The translations under genes and the position numbers were made by a program. A DNA stretch of 64,000 nucleotides from Acidimicrobiaceae bacterium. Lineage in GTDB: Bacteria; Actinomycetota; Acidimicrobiia; Acidimicrobiales; Ilumatobacteraceae. The stretch spans positions 62,001 through 126,000 of the forward strand of contig JACJWG010000003.1 of NCBI GenBank assembly GCA_020637235.1. Direction: 5' to 3'. Position 1 is the stretch's first letter, and each line of letters opens with the position of its first letter. Below are positions 7,789-15,266 of this stretch, piece after piece. The notes beneath the pieces were generated by a model. It was not told the origin of the DNA and did no database searches. It saw only the letters and a program-made list of their open reading frames with translations.

Positions 7789-9099
7789 GTGGCCGACCTC
7801 GCCGACATCACCCATCTGCTCCGCCGTACCGAGTTCGTCGCCAAGCCCGCGCGCGTCAGCGAACTGACGGCGCTCTCGATCGACGCCGCCGTCGACGACG
7901 TCCTCGACGTCGCCCGGAACGGCAGCCCCACCGTGCCGGGATCGCTGGCCGTCCACGACCCCGATCGGGGCTGGTACCAGTACGTGGACGCCGTGACGTG
8001 GTGGCTCGAGGCGATGCGGACCCGGCCGCGGCCGATCCAGGAGAAGATGGCGCTGTTCTGGCACGGCCACTTCACCAGCTCGTGGTGGAACAGCGTCAAC
8101 CGCTCCGACCACATGATGCGGCAGAACCAGCTCTACCGCACGCAGGGGCTCGGGAACTTCCGGTCGCTCACCCAGGCGATGGCGATCGAGCCGGCGATGC
8201 TCGTGTACCTCAACAACAACGAGAACCACAAGAGGTCGCCGAACCAGAACTTCGCGCGCGAGCTGATGGAGCTGTTCACCCTGGGGGTCGGCAACTACAC
8301 CGAGGACGACGTCGTGGCCGCCGCACGGGCCTGGACGGGCCACAACGCCGATTGGCCGGCGTACGAGTACCACTTCTTCCCCAGCCGCCACGACACCGGC
8401 TCGAAGACGTTCTTCGGGACCACGAAGAACTGGGACGGTCCCGACATCATCGACGAGATCCTGCGCGACAACCTGGCCAAGAAGACGGTCGCCGCTCGGT
8501 TCATCACCACGAAGCTGTGGGAGTTCTTCGCCCATCCGGGCATCCCCGCCGGCGTGCTCGACGACCTGTCGGCCGAGTTCCTCGCCACCGACCTCGATCT
8601 GCTGGCGTTGATGCGGGCGCTGCTCAAGCGACCGGAGTTCTACAGCACGACCGCGAAGCAGGGCCTCGTCCGGTCGCCCGTCGAGTGGATGGTGGCGCTG
8701 TGCCACCACGCAGGTGTCGCACCCGAGGACTTCGGTGCATCGTGGCTCGGCGAACGGATGGGCCAGTCGCTGTTCAACCCGCCCAACGTCGCCGGGTGGA
8801 AGTCGAACGCCTCCTGGCTCAACACCTCGGCACTCAGCGGCCGTGCCCAGGCGGCGCGCAGCGTCACCTGGCACCTTCGCGACCAGGACGGGTGGGCCCA
8901 CCTCAACGACCTGTCGGTGCCGGCGGCCGTGAACGCCGTGGCCGACCTGTTCGGATTGCACCCGCTCAGTCCCACCACGCGCACGGCGCTCGAGTCGGCG
9001 CACCAGGCCGAGCGCAGCGCGCAGTCGTGGAAGAGCTGGTGGGCACCCACCAACCTGCTCACCATGGCGATGCTCGCGCCCGAGATGCACATGGCCTGA
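7789..9099 (+). CDS. DUF1800 family protein
   Basis: 436 residues. The family signature is clear: IQEKMALFWHGHFTSS near the N-terminus, then NFARELMELFTLGVGNYTE, AARAWTGH and FNPPNVAGW. DUF1800 has no established biochemical function. In planctomycetes and actinobacteria it is almost always paired with DUF1501, as here. No signal peptide is obvious in this copy. GTG 7789 is chosen because GAGGAG (7777-7782) lies 6 bases before it; ATG 7747 is an alternative. The DUF1501 gene begins 29 bases downstream, so the pair should be one operon. The pair sits between rpmE and prfA, which are neighbours in mycobacteria, so it looks like a lineage-specific insertion. Confidence 0.85.
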   Translation: MADLADITHLLRRTEFVAKPARVSELTALSIDAAVDDVLDVARNGSPTVPGSLAVHDPDRGWYQYVDAVTWWLEAMRTRPRPIQEKMALFWHGHFTSSWWNSVNRSDHMMRQNQLYRTQGLGNFRSLTQAMAIEPAMLVYLNNNENHKRSPNQNFARELMELFTLGVGNYTEDDVVAAARAWTGHNADWPAYEYHFFPSRHDTGSKTFFGTTKNWDGPDIIDEILRDNLAKKTVAARFITTKLWEFFAHPGIPAGVLDDLSAEFLATDLDLLALMRALLKRPEFYSTTAKQGLVRSPVEWMVALCHHAGVAPEDFGASWLGERMGQSLFNPPNVAGWKSNASWLNTSALSGRAQAARSVTWHLRDQDGWAHLNDLSVPAAVNAVADLFGLHPLSPTTRTALESAHQAERSAQSWKSWWAPTNLLTMAMLAPEMHMA

Positions 9100-9128
9100 C
9101 GGCGGACCCGACGATCGAAGGACCACAC

Positions 9129-11606
9129 ATGCTCGACCCGGACATCTCCACCGCCGACGCCCGACGTCTGCTCAGCCGCCCGCACGGCCTGGTGCGGCCC
9201 GGCGACGATCTCGCCGGTCCGGGTGGCTGGACCCGTCGAGGATTCCTGCAGGCCGTCGGCATGGGTCTCGGCGCGGGGGCCGTCGCCGGCACGCTCGGCG
9301 AGGCGCTCGTCCCCGGCGACGTCCACGACGCGTTCGCGAGCCCGCCGATCGCTGCCGGCGACGGCATCCTCGTGACGATCAACCTGTACGGCGGCAACGA
9401 CGGCCTCAACACGGTGGTGCCGTACACCGACGGGCACTACTACGACCAGCGCAGCAATGTCGCGATCCAGCCCGCCCAGGTGCTCGCGCTCGACGATCGC
9501 TGGGGCCTGCACCCCCGGCTGCCCTACCTGCACCAGCTGTACCAGCGCGGTCAGATGGCGATCGTGCACGGCGTCGGCTATGCGAACCCCGACCTGTCGC
9601 ACTTCACGTCGATGGCGATCTGGATGCACGGTCGCTACGGCGGCTCCCCGACGTCGGGCTGGGTGGGGCGTTGGCTCGACGGGGTGGCGGCCGAGCGGGC
9701 CGAGCTCGCTGCCGTCACGATCGACTCCTCGGTCGCGCTCCACATGATCGGCGAACAACGCCGAGCGGTCGGTATCTCGCCGTGGGGCGACATGTTCGGC
9801 GTGAGCTCGGAGGCCCCGGAGCTGCGGATGTACGACGGCTTGCGCGCCATGGCGGCTCCGGGCTCCGGTCGTGGTGTGTGGCACGACATGTTCGCGGCCA
9901 CGATGCGCACCCAGCTCGACCTCGCCCACGACGTCGCTCCCGCCTTCGAGCAGGAGCTGCCCGACGGCGATCTCGCGACCAAGCTCACGATCGCCGCACG
10001 GCTGGTGAACGCGAACATCGGGATGCGGATCATCGATGTCGGCCTCGACGCGTTCGACACCCACGCAGGCCAACCGACGATGCACGCCGACCTGCTGGGC
10101 CAGCTCGACACCGCGATCGCCACCTTCTACGGTGCGCTCGCCCCGCAGTGGCGCGACCGAGTGACGATCGTGACCCTCTCCGAGTTCGGTCGCACCTCGT
10201 GGTCGAACGAGTCGCTCGGCACCGACCACGGCACGTCCGCACCGTTGTTCGTGATCGGCACGCGAGTGCGCGGCGGCATGTACGGACAGGCGCCGTCGCT
10301 CGCCGGCCTCGGACAGTGGGACCGGATGCCGGCGTACGTCGACTTCCGATGGGTACTCGGTTCGGTGCTCGACGGATGGATGGGCGGCGGCGGCCAGACG
10401 GTGCTGAACGGCAGCTTCGAGAACCTGCAACTCTTCGCCGGCACCCCCGGGTCGGCCGGGGGTGAACTCCCGGCGGTGGTGCTGCCGCCGGCGACGCCGA
10501 GCGGCTTCGTCGCCGCCGTGCCGACGCGCGTGTTCGACACGCGCGACGGCACCGGCGGTCGGACCACACCGCTCGGCCAGGGTGAGACGTGGCGGTTCCC
10601 GCTCGCCGGCACGAACGGCATCCCCATCGACGCCGTCGCCGTCGCGCTGAACCTCACGTCGGTCGATGCCACCGCGGGCACCTACGTCACCGTGTCGCCG
10701 AGCGGTGAGCTGCGGCCGTTCGCGTCGAACCTCAACCCGGTGCCGGGAGCAGCGATCCCCAATCTGGTGCTCGCTCGCATCGGCGTCGGCGGCAGCATCG
10801 ACCTGTACAACAACTCGGGTTCGGTGCACCTCGTCGGCGACGTCGTCGGCTGGTTCGTGCCCGAGAGTGCGGTGGGCCTCGAGGCGCTCGCTCCGGCTCG
10901 GCTGCTCGACACCCGCGACGGCACCGGCGACGTGCTCGGTGCGGTCGGCCCGGGACAGACGATCGAACTCCAGGTCACCGGGCGCGGCGGGGTGTCGACC
11001 GAGTGCACCGCCGTGGCGTTGAACGTCACCGCCACCGAGCCGTCGTCGGGGAGCTACCTCACGGTGTGGCCGTCGGGCGAGCCTCGGCCGCTCGCCTCGA
11101 GCGTCAACATGGGACCGGGCCAGACCGTGCCGAACCTCGTGCTGGCGAAGGTCGGCGCCGGCGGCAAGGTGAGCATCTTCAACCACGCCGGATCGACCCA
11201 CGTGGTCGTCGACGTGCTGGGCAGCTTCGGCGAAGGAGTGCCGTCGAGGTTCGTGTCGCTGTCGCCCTCGCGAGTGCTCGACACCCGGGAGGGGACCGGC
11301 GCCGCGCAGGAACCGCTCGGACGTGGCGCGTTGTCGCTGGCGCTCGCCGGTCGAGGTGGGGTGCCGTCATCGGGTGCTTCGGCGGTGTTATTGAACGTGA
11401 CTGCGGTGGCACCGAGCACGGGGACCTATGTGACGGTGTTCCCCACGGGCATCGAGCGGCCGACGGCGTCGAACCTGAACGCCGTGCGGGGCCAGGTGGT
11501 GCCCAACATGGTGATCGCTCGTCTCGGTGGTGACGGCGCCGCGATGATCTACAACAACAGCGGCTCCGTCGACCTGGTGGCGGACGTGATGGGGTACTTC
11601 ACCTGA
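9129..11606 (+). CDS. DUF1501 protein with Tat signal and three surface repeats
   Basis: 825 residues. A twin-arginine signal (TRRGFLQAVGMGLGAG, Arg36-Arg37) is followed by the DUF1501 domain (about residues 75-450), with LYGGNDGLNTVVPY, the DTHAGQ segment and SEFGRTSW. DUF1501 is distantly related to alkaline-phosphatase/sulfatase folds, but its function is unknown. From residue ~464 there are three ~120-residue repeats, each opening with (R/V)xxDTRxGTG and closing with SGSVHLVGDVVGWF-like strands, starting near residues 464, 587 and 711. Such repeats occur on secreted actinobacterial proteins and probably mediate surface attachment. Codon 754 is TTA, a very rare codon here, and part of repeat 3 has looser codon use than repeats 1-2. 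The ATG has GAAGGA upstream. Confidence 0.85.
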   Translation: MLDPDISTADARRLLSRPHGLVRPGDDLAGPGGWTRRGFLQAVGMGLGAGAVAGTLGEALVPGDVHDAFASPPIAAGDGILVTINLYGGNDGLNTVVPYTDGHYYDQRSNVAIQPAQVLALDDRWGLHPRLPYLHQLYQRGQMAIVHGVGYANPDLSHFTSMAIWMHGRYGGSPTSGWVGRWLDGVAAERAELAAVTIDSSVALHMIGEQRRAVGISPWGDMFGVSSEAPELRMYDGLRAMAAPGSGRGVWHDMFAATMRTQLDLAHDVAPAFEQELPDGDLATKLTIAARLVNANIGMRIIDVGLDAFDTHAGQPTMHADLLGQLDTAIATFYGALAPQWRDRVTIVTLSEFGRTSWSNESLGTDHGTSAPLFVIGTRVRGGMYGQAPSLAGLGQWDRMPAYVDFRWVLGSVLDGWMGGGGQTVLNGSFENLQLFAGTPGSAGGELPAVVLPPATPSGFVAAVPTRVFDTRDGTGGRTTPLGQGETWRFPLAGTNGIPIDAVAVALNLTSVDATAGTYVTVSPSGELRPFASNLNPVPGAAIPNLVLARIGVGGSIDLYNNSGSVHLVGDVVGWFVPESAVGLEALAPARLLDTRDGTGDVLGAVGPGQTIELQVTGRGGVSTECTAVALNVTATEPSSGSYLTVWPSGEPRPLASSVNMGPGQTVPNLVLAKVGAGGKVSIFNHAGSTHVVVDVLGSFGEGVPSRFVSLSPSRVLDTREGTGAAQEPLGRGALSLALAGRGGVPSSGASAVLLNVTAVAPSTGTYVTVFPTGIERPTASNLNAVRGQVVPNMVIARLGGDGAAMIYNNSGSVDLVADVMGYFT
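10518..11603 (+). repeat. Three coding RLLDTR-type domain repeats
   Basis: Three diverged copies of a ~120-codon domain start near 10518, 10888 and 11260 within the DUF1501 gene. Shared landmarks are DTRxGTG at the start, VALN(L/V)T, SG(T/S)YxTV, N(L/M)VLAxxG and a closing DVxGxF. Confidence 0.8.
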
Positions 11607-11656
11607 GTCGGACCTGCGTCGCGGCCGGGCCGCAGGAACGGTGCCGAGGCGGTCGA

Positions 11657-11662
11657 TAGCCT
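11657..11662 (+). promoter_or_regulatory. -10 element (leaderless)
   Basis: TAGCCT ends 6 bases before ATG 11669. Confidence 0.6.
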
Positions 11663-11668
11663 CGACGC

Positions 11669-12655
11669 ATGGCCACGACGATCGACCCGGCCCGTCGCGC
11701 GGCGCTCAACACCATGCGTCTGCTCGCCCTCCTCGACGACGCCCGGGCTGCACCGACCGAACGGCGCGTCGTGCTCGGCGGCGGCGCCGGCGTGCTGGCC
11801 GACGACGGCACGGCCTGGGTGCTGCTCGCCGAGTTGGGCGACCGGGGCCCCGACCGCCAGCTCGGTGCGGCGTTGGCCTTCGCGGTGCGCCACGAGGCGT
11901 CGTCGCTGCACGTGGTGGCCGAGCAGGGTGCGGGCGTGCTGGCCCGGCGCGCCGGGTGGTTCTCGGTGCCGATCAGGGTGTCGCGGCTCGAGGGACGAAC
12001 CCTCGCCGCGGCCGACCCCGACCCGTTGCCCGAGCCGGCGACCGCTCGCCCCGAACACCGGTCGCTCGCCGGGCTGATCACCGCCGGCGGCGCGCTCGCG
12101 GTGGAGGAGCACGGAGTCGTGGCCGGTGAGGTCGACGGCCTCGAGGTCTGTCGCGTCGTCGACGACCCGATCACCGGCGAGGTTCGCCTCGAGGTGGGCG
12201 TCGGCGCCCACGACCGCGAAACGTTCCAGCTGCTGCACGGTGACCGGCCGACCGTGGACGCGCTCGCCGACGTGGTGCGCTCGGTGGCCGGGCACCGGCG
12301 CGAGGGCGCGGCGCAGCACCCGCTCAACCAGCTGGCCGCCAGCAGGCGGCTGCGTGCCCGTCTGCTGGCCGATCCCACACCCGTGGGTGCCGCGGCGCTG
12401 GTGCCGGTCGATCCGCCGCTGCCGCGCACGAACCTGAAGGACGAGGTGCCGTGCGTGGCCGCCGAACCCGGCACCGGCACGCTCGTGGTGTGCACCAGCG
12501 GTGTCGACCTGGATGTCGTGCCCTGGGCGGGCGATGCGATCGCGCGGCACGGAGCGGACCGGTGCGTGATCGCCGCGCCGGCGCGCGACGTGCTCGACGT
12601 GCAGCGCCGCCTCGCCGCGCTGCTGACGGTGCCCACCCGCTTCGTCGGCCTCTGA
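11669..12655 (+). CDS. Uncharacterised protein
   Basis: 328 residues; I do not recognise a family. It is soluble, with no signal peptide or membrane segment. The N-terminal ~110 residues include GGGAGVLADDGTAWVLLAE and look like an alternating alpha/beta fold concerned with a stored value per entity. The C-terminal third (VVCTSGVDLDVVPWAGDAI, VIAAPARDVLDVQRRLAALL) looks like a second alpha/beta half. GC-rich third positions throughout support real coding. The ATG is fixed by a -10 hexamer 6 bases upstream, giving its own leaderless transcript. It ends 4 bases before the triple palindrome array. With the DUF1800/1501 pair it forms the insertion between rpmE and prfA. Confidence 0.7.
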   Translation: MATTIDPARRAALNTMRLLALLDDARAAPTERRVVLGGGAGVLADDGTAWVLLAELGDRGPDRQLGAALAFAVRHEASSLHVVAEQGAGVLARRAGWFSVPIRVSRLEGRTLAAADPDPLPEPATARPEHRSLAGLITAGGALAVEEHGVVAGEVDGLEVCRVVDDPITGEVRLEVGVGAHDRETFQLLHGDRPTVDALADVVRSVAGHRREGAAQHPLNQLAASRRLRARLLADPTPVGAAALVPVDPPLPRTNLKDEVPCVAAEPGTGTLVVCTSGVDLDVVPWAGDAIARHGADRCVIAAPARDVLDVQRRLAALLTVPTRFVGL

Positions 12656-12659
12656 CCGC

Positions 12660-12806
12660 TTCGTGAGCGCGATGCGCACCGGCTGCGCATCCGGCTCACG
12701 AACGACCCGGCTTCGTGAGCGCGATGCGCACCGGCTGCGCATCCGGCTCACGAACGACCCGGCTTCGTGAGCGCGATGCGCACCGGCTGCGCATCCGGCT
12801 CACGAA
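12660..12806. repeat. Three tandem 52-bp palindromic units
   Basis: Three nearly identical units with a 52-base period occupy 12660-12702, 12712-12754 and 12764-12806. Each 43-base core folds on itself: outer arms TTCGTGAGC / GCTCACGAA (9 bp), a 2x2 internal mismatch, inner arms GATGCGCA / TGCGCATC (8 bp) and a 5-base loop CCGGC. The 9-base linkers between cores (CGACCCGGC) are identical. There is no T-run. The array lies between two same-strand genes and just upstream of the prfA promoter. It could be REP/MITE-like DNA, a tandem attenuator or a protein-binding array. It is not a CRISPR, because the spacers are identical. Confidence 0.9.
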
Positions 12807-12840
12807 GGGCGGGGCTCGGGGTTGCGCCCGCTCGTCCCAG

Positions 12841-12846
12841 TAGCCT
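12841..12846 (+). promoter_or_regulatory. -10 element of prfA (leaderless)
   Basis: TAGCCT ends 9 bases before GTG 12856. Confidence 0.55.
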
Positions 12847-12855
12847 CGGGGCACC

Positions 12856-13923
12856 GTGATCGATCGACTGGCCACCGTGGAGGACGAGTACGCCGTCCTG
12901 GAGACCGGGCTCGGCGACCCCGAGGTGTTGGCCGATCCGGCCCGGCTGCGCTCGATGTCGAAGCGCTACAAGGATCTCACCCCGCTCGTCGAGGCCTTGC
13001 GCGAGCACCGTTCCCGGACCGCCGACGCCGAAACCGCGCGAGAGTTGGTCAACGCGTCGGCGGGCGACGACCGTGAGCTCTGGCGGGCCGAGCTGACCGA
13101 GGCCGAGGCCGACGTCGCCCGCCTCGAGGACACGATCCGGACGCTGATGTTGCCGACGGACCCGAACGACGGTCGCGCGGTGATCCTCGAGATCCGTGGC
13201 GCGGAGGGCGGCGAGGAAGCCAACCTGTTCGCCCGCGATCTGTACGAGATGTATCGCGGCTGGGCGTCGACGAAGGGGTGGAAGCTCGAGGTGCTCTCGC
13301 ACGTCGACAGCGACCTGGGCGGGCTCAACCAGATCACCTGCGTCGTGCGTGGTGACACGGCCTGGTCGCACCTCAAGTTCGAGGGCGGGCCGCACCGGGT
13401 GCAGCGGGTGCCGGTCACCGAGAGCCAGGGGCGCATCCACACCTCGTCGGCCACCGTCACCGTGCTGCCCGAGGCCGACGAGATCGACGTCGACCTCGAC
13501 GAGCGCGACCTCGACATCGACGTGTACCGCAGCAGCGGCGCAGGTGGCCAGAGCGTCAACACCACCGATTCGGCGGTGCGCATCACCCACCGGCCCACGG
13601 GCCTCGTCGTCACGATGCAGGACGAGCGCAGCCAGCTGCAGAACCGAGCTCGCGCCCTGCAGGTGCTGCGTGCACGGCTGCTGCAGCTGAAGCAGGACGA
13701 GCTCGACGCGTCCACGTCGGCCGAGCGGCGGGCCCAGGTCGGCGGCGGTGGCCGCAGCGAGAAGATCCGGACCTACAACTTCAAGGAGAATCGGGTCACC
13801 GACCACCGCATCGGGTTCACGATCTACCGGCTCGCCGACGTGCTCGCCGGGGATCTCGACGACGTCGTCGAGGCACTGCTGGCCGACGAGCGCGCCCGGC
13901 AGCTCGCCGACGGCGAGGGTTGA
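12856..13923 (+). CDS. prfA: Peptide chain release factor 1
   Basis: Class I release factor that reads UAA and UAG and triggers peptide release on the ribosome. 355 residues, normal length. The catalytic GGQ is in SSGAGGQSVNTTDSAVRITH. The codon-recognition segment is RVPVTESQGRIHTS, with the P-x-T tripeptide of RF1 rather than SPF of RF2. The GTG start is set by a -10 box 9 bases upstream. prmC, which methylates the GGQ glutamine, follows directly. Confidence 0.97.
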   Translation: MIDRLATVEDEYAVLETGLGDPEVLADPARLRSMSKRYKDLTPLVEALREHRSRTADAETARELVNASAGDDRELWRAELTEAEADVARLEDTIRTLMLPTDPNDGRAVILEIRGAEGGEEANLFARDLYEMYRGWASTKGWKLEVLSHVDSDLGGLNQITCVVRGDTAWSHLKFEGGPHRVQRVPVTESQGRIHTSSATVTVLPEADEIDVDLDERDLDIDVYRSSGAGGQSVNTTDSAVRITHRPTGLVVTMQDERSQLQNRARALQVLRARLLQLKQDELDASTSAERRAQVGGGGRSEKIRTYNFKENRVTDHRIGFTIYRLADVLAGDLDDVVEALLADERARQLADGEG

Positions 13924-13937
13924 GGTCCCCGAGACGC

Positions 13938-14822
13938 ATGGACCCGACGAGCGACCTCGACGGCACCCTCACGTGGCGGACACTGTGGGCCGAGACCACC
14001 CGACGGGTGCAGGGCGACCGTCCGATCGCCCGCTGGATCTGCGAGACCGCGAGCGGGGCGGACGGCGACGAGTTCCTCGACGTGCTCGAGGAGTGCGCGA
14101 CCGAGCGGATGGTGGCCCATCTCGACGCGATGGTCGACCGCTACCTCGGCGGCGAGCCGCTGCAGTACGTGCTCGGACGTTGGGCGTTCCGGCGCCTCGA
14201 CGTGCTGGTCGACACCCGCGTCCTGATCCCGCGACCCGAGACCGAGCTGATCGTCGACCACGCCGTGGCCGCGATCGCCGACCGGCCGCGCCCGTGGCTC
14301 GTGGCCGACCTCGGCACCGGCAGCGGGGTGATCGGTCTGTCGATCGCGGCCGAACGGAGCCACGACGGTCTCGAGGTGTGGCTCACCGACGTGTCGCCCG
14401 ACGCGGCACACGTGGCTCGGGCCAACGCCGCCGGCATCGGGCGCGGCGCCGCCGCGGTTCGCGTCGTCGAGGGGTCGTGGTACGACGCGTTGCCCGATCA
14501 CCTGTGCGGCCGGCTCGACCTGATCGTGAGCAATCCGCCGTACATCGCGCCCGGCGACCCGGAGGTCGAGGACGTGGTGCACACGCACGAACCGCACCTC
14601 GCGCTCTATGCCCCCGACGACGGACTCGGCCACCTGCGCACGATCGTGTCGGGCGCCGTCCGATGGCTGGCGCCCGGCGGTGCGGTGATCACCGAGATCG
14701 GCCGGACCCAGGGCGAGCCGGTCGCCGCTGCGATGCGCGACGTCGGGCTGGTCGAGGTGCGGGTGCTCGCCGATCTCGCGGGTCACCCACGGTTCGTTCA
14801 GGCGAAGCGCGCCGCCACCTGA
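13938..14822 (+). CDS. prmC: Release factor glutamine methyltransferase
   Basis: SAM-dependent N5-glutamine methyltransferase acting on the GGQ motif of RF1 and RF2. 294 residues from ATG 13938. An N-terminal helical domain contains GGEPLQYVLG. The Rossmann SAM site is VADLGTGSGVIGLSIA, and the catalytic NPPY is in VSNPPYIAPGDPEV. A TTG at 13920, overlapping the prfA stop, is an alternative start that adds six residues. The 3' end overlaps the convergent TerB-like gene by 25 bases. In mycobacteria the next gene is a Sua5/TsaC; here it is not. Confidence 0.95.
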   Translation: MDPTSDLDGTLTWRTLWAETTRRVQGDRPIARWICETASGADGDEFLDVLEECATERMVAHLDAMVDRYLGGEPLQYVLGRWAFRRLDVLVDTRVLIPRPETELIVDHAVAAIADRPRPWLVADLGTGSGVIGLSIAAERSHDGLEVWLTDVSPDAAHVARANAAGIGRGAAAVRVVEGSWYDALPDHLCGRLDLIVSNPPYIAPGDPEVEDVVHTHEPHLALYAPDDGLGHLRTIVSGAVRWLAPGGAVITEIGRTQGEPVAAAMRDVGLVEVRVLADLAGHPRFVQAKRAAT

Positions 14823-15199
14823 GCGAGCAGGCTCTCCTCGGCCGGGCCGATCTCGCGGTCGCTGCCCGCCACGTCGCGGGCAGCCGAGAACAACGACTGG
14901 CGCAGCACGCTGCTCGTGATCCGGTGATCGATGTCGTCGAGCAGTCCGTCGACCTCGTCGTTCGCGATCGCGGTGCGTACCTTCGCCATCGCGAGGCCGA
15001 GATGCTGGTCGAACGAGAACGTCTCGGACTCGAAACCCTGGTCCTCGCTGATCGTGCGGATCTCCTCGATCTCGGCGATGCCGATGTGGCCGTCGGCCAC
15101 CATCACGAGCAGCAGCAGTTCGATCGCGGCCTCGTGCTCGCGGTCGGCGGTGGCGTGGACCGAGATCCCGTCGTAGAGATCCTTCAACTGCGTGCTCAT
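14798..15199 (-). CDS. TerB-like protein
   Basis: 133-residue, all-helical acidic protein resembling the TerB/DjlA N-terminal domain (ELLLLVMVADGHIGIAEIEEI, with a later DREIGPAEESLLAQ). TerB domains bind metal and are often linked to membrane stress; the role here is unknown. ATG 15199 has a CAGAAT -10 box 6 bases upstream, so it is probably leaderless. Its end overlaps prmC by 25 bases in convergent orientation. Confidence 0.65.
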   Translation of the reverse strand: MSTQLKDLYDGISVHATADREHEAAIELLLLVMVADGHIGIAEIEEIRTISEDQGFESETFSFDQHLGLAMAKVRTAIANDEVDGLLDDIDHRITSSVLRQSLFSAARDVAGSDREIGPAEESLLAQVAARFA

Positions 15200-15205
15200 G
15201 CCCCG

Positions 15206-15211
15206 ATTCTG
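15206..15211 (-). promoter_or_regulatory. -10 element of TerB-like gene
   Basis: CAGAAT on the minus strand ends 6 bases before ATG 15199. Confidence 0.45.
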
Positions 15212-15266
15212 GCACCTGCGGGCACGTCGGGCTCCGTCGTCGCGCGAACTGCTCCTCGGAACCGGC

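Noticed and set aside
12660..12806. CRISPR array
   Set aside because: Only three units, the intervening 9 bases are identical, and units are self-palindromic over their whole length; no cas genes.
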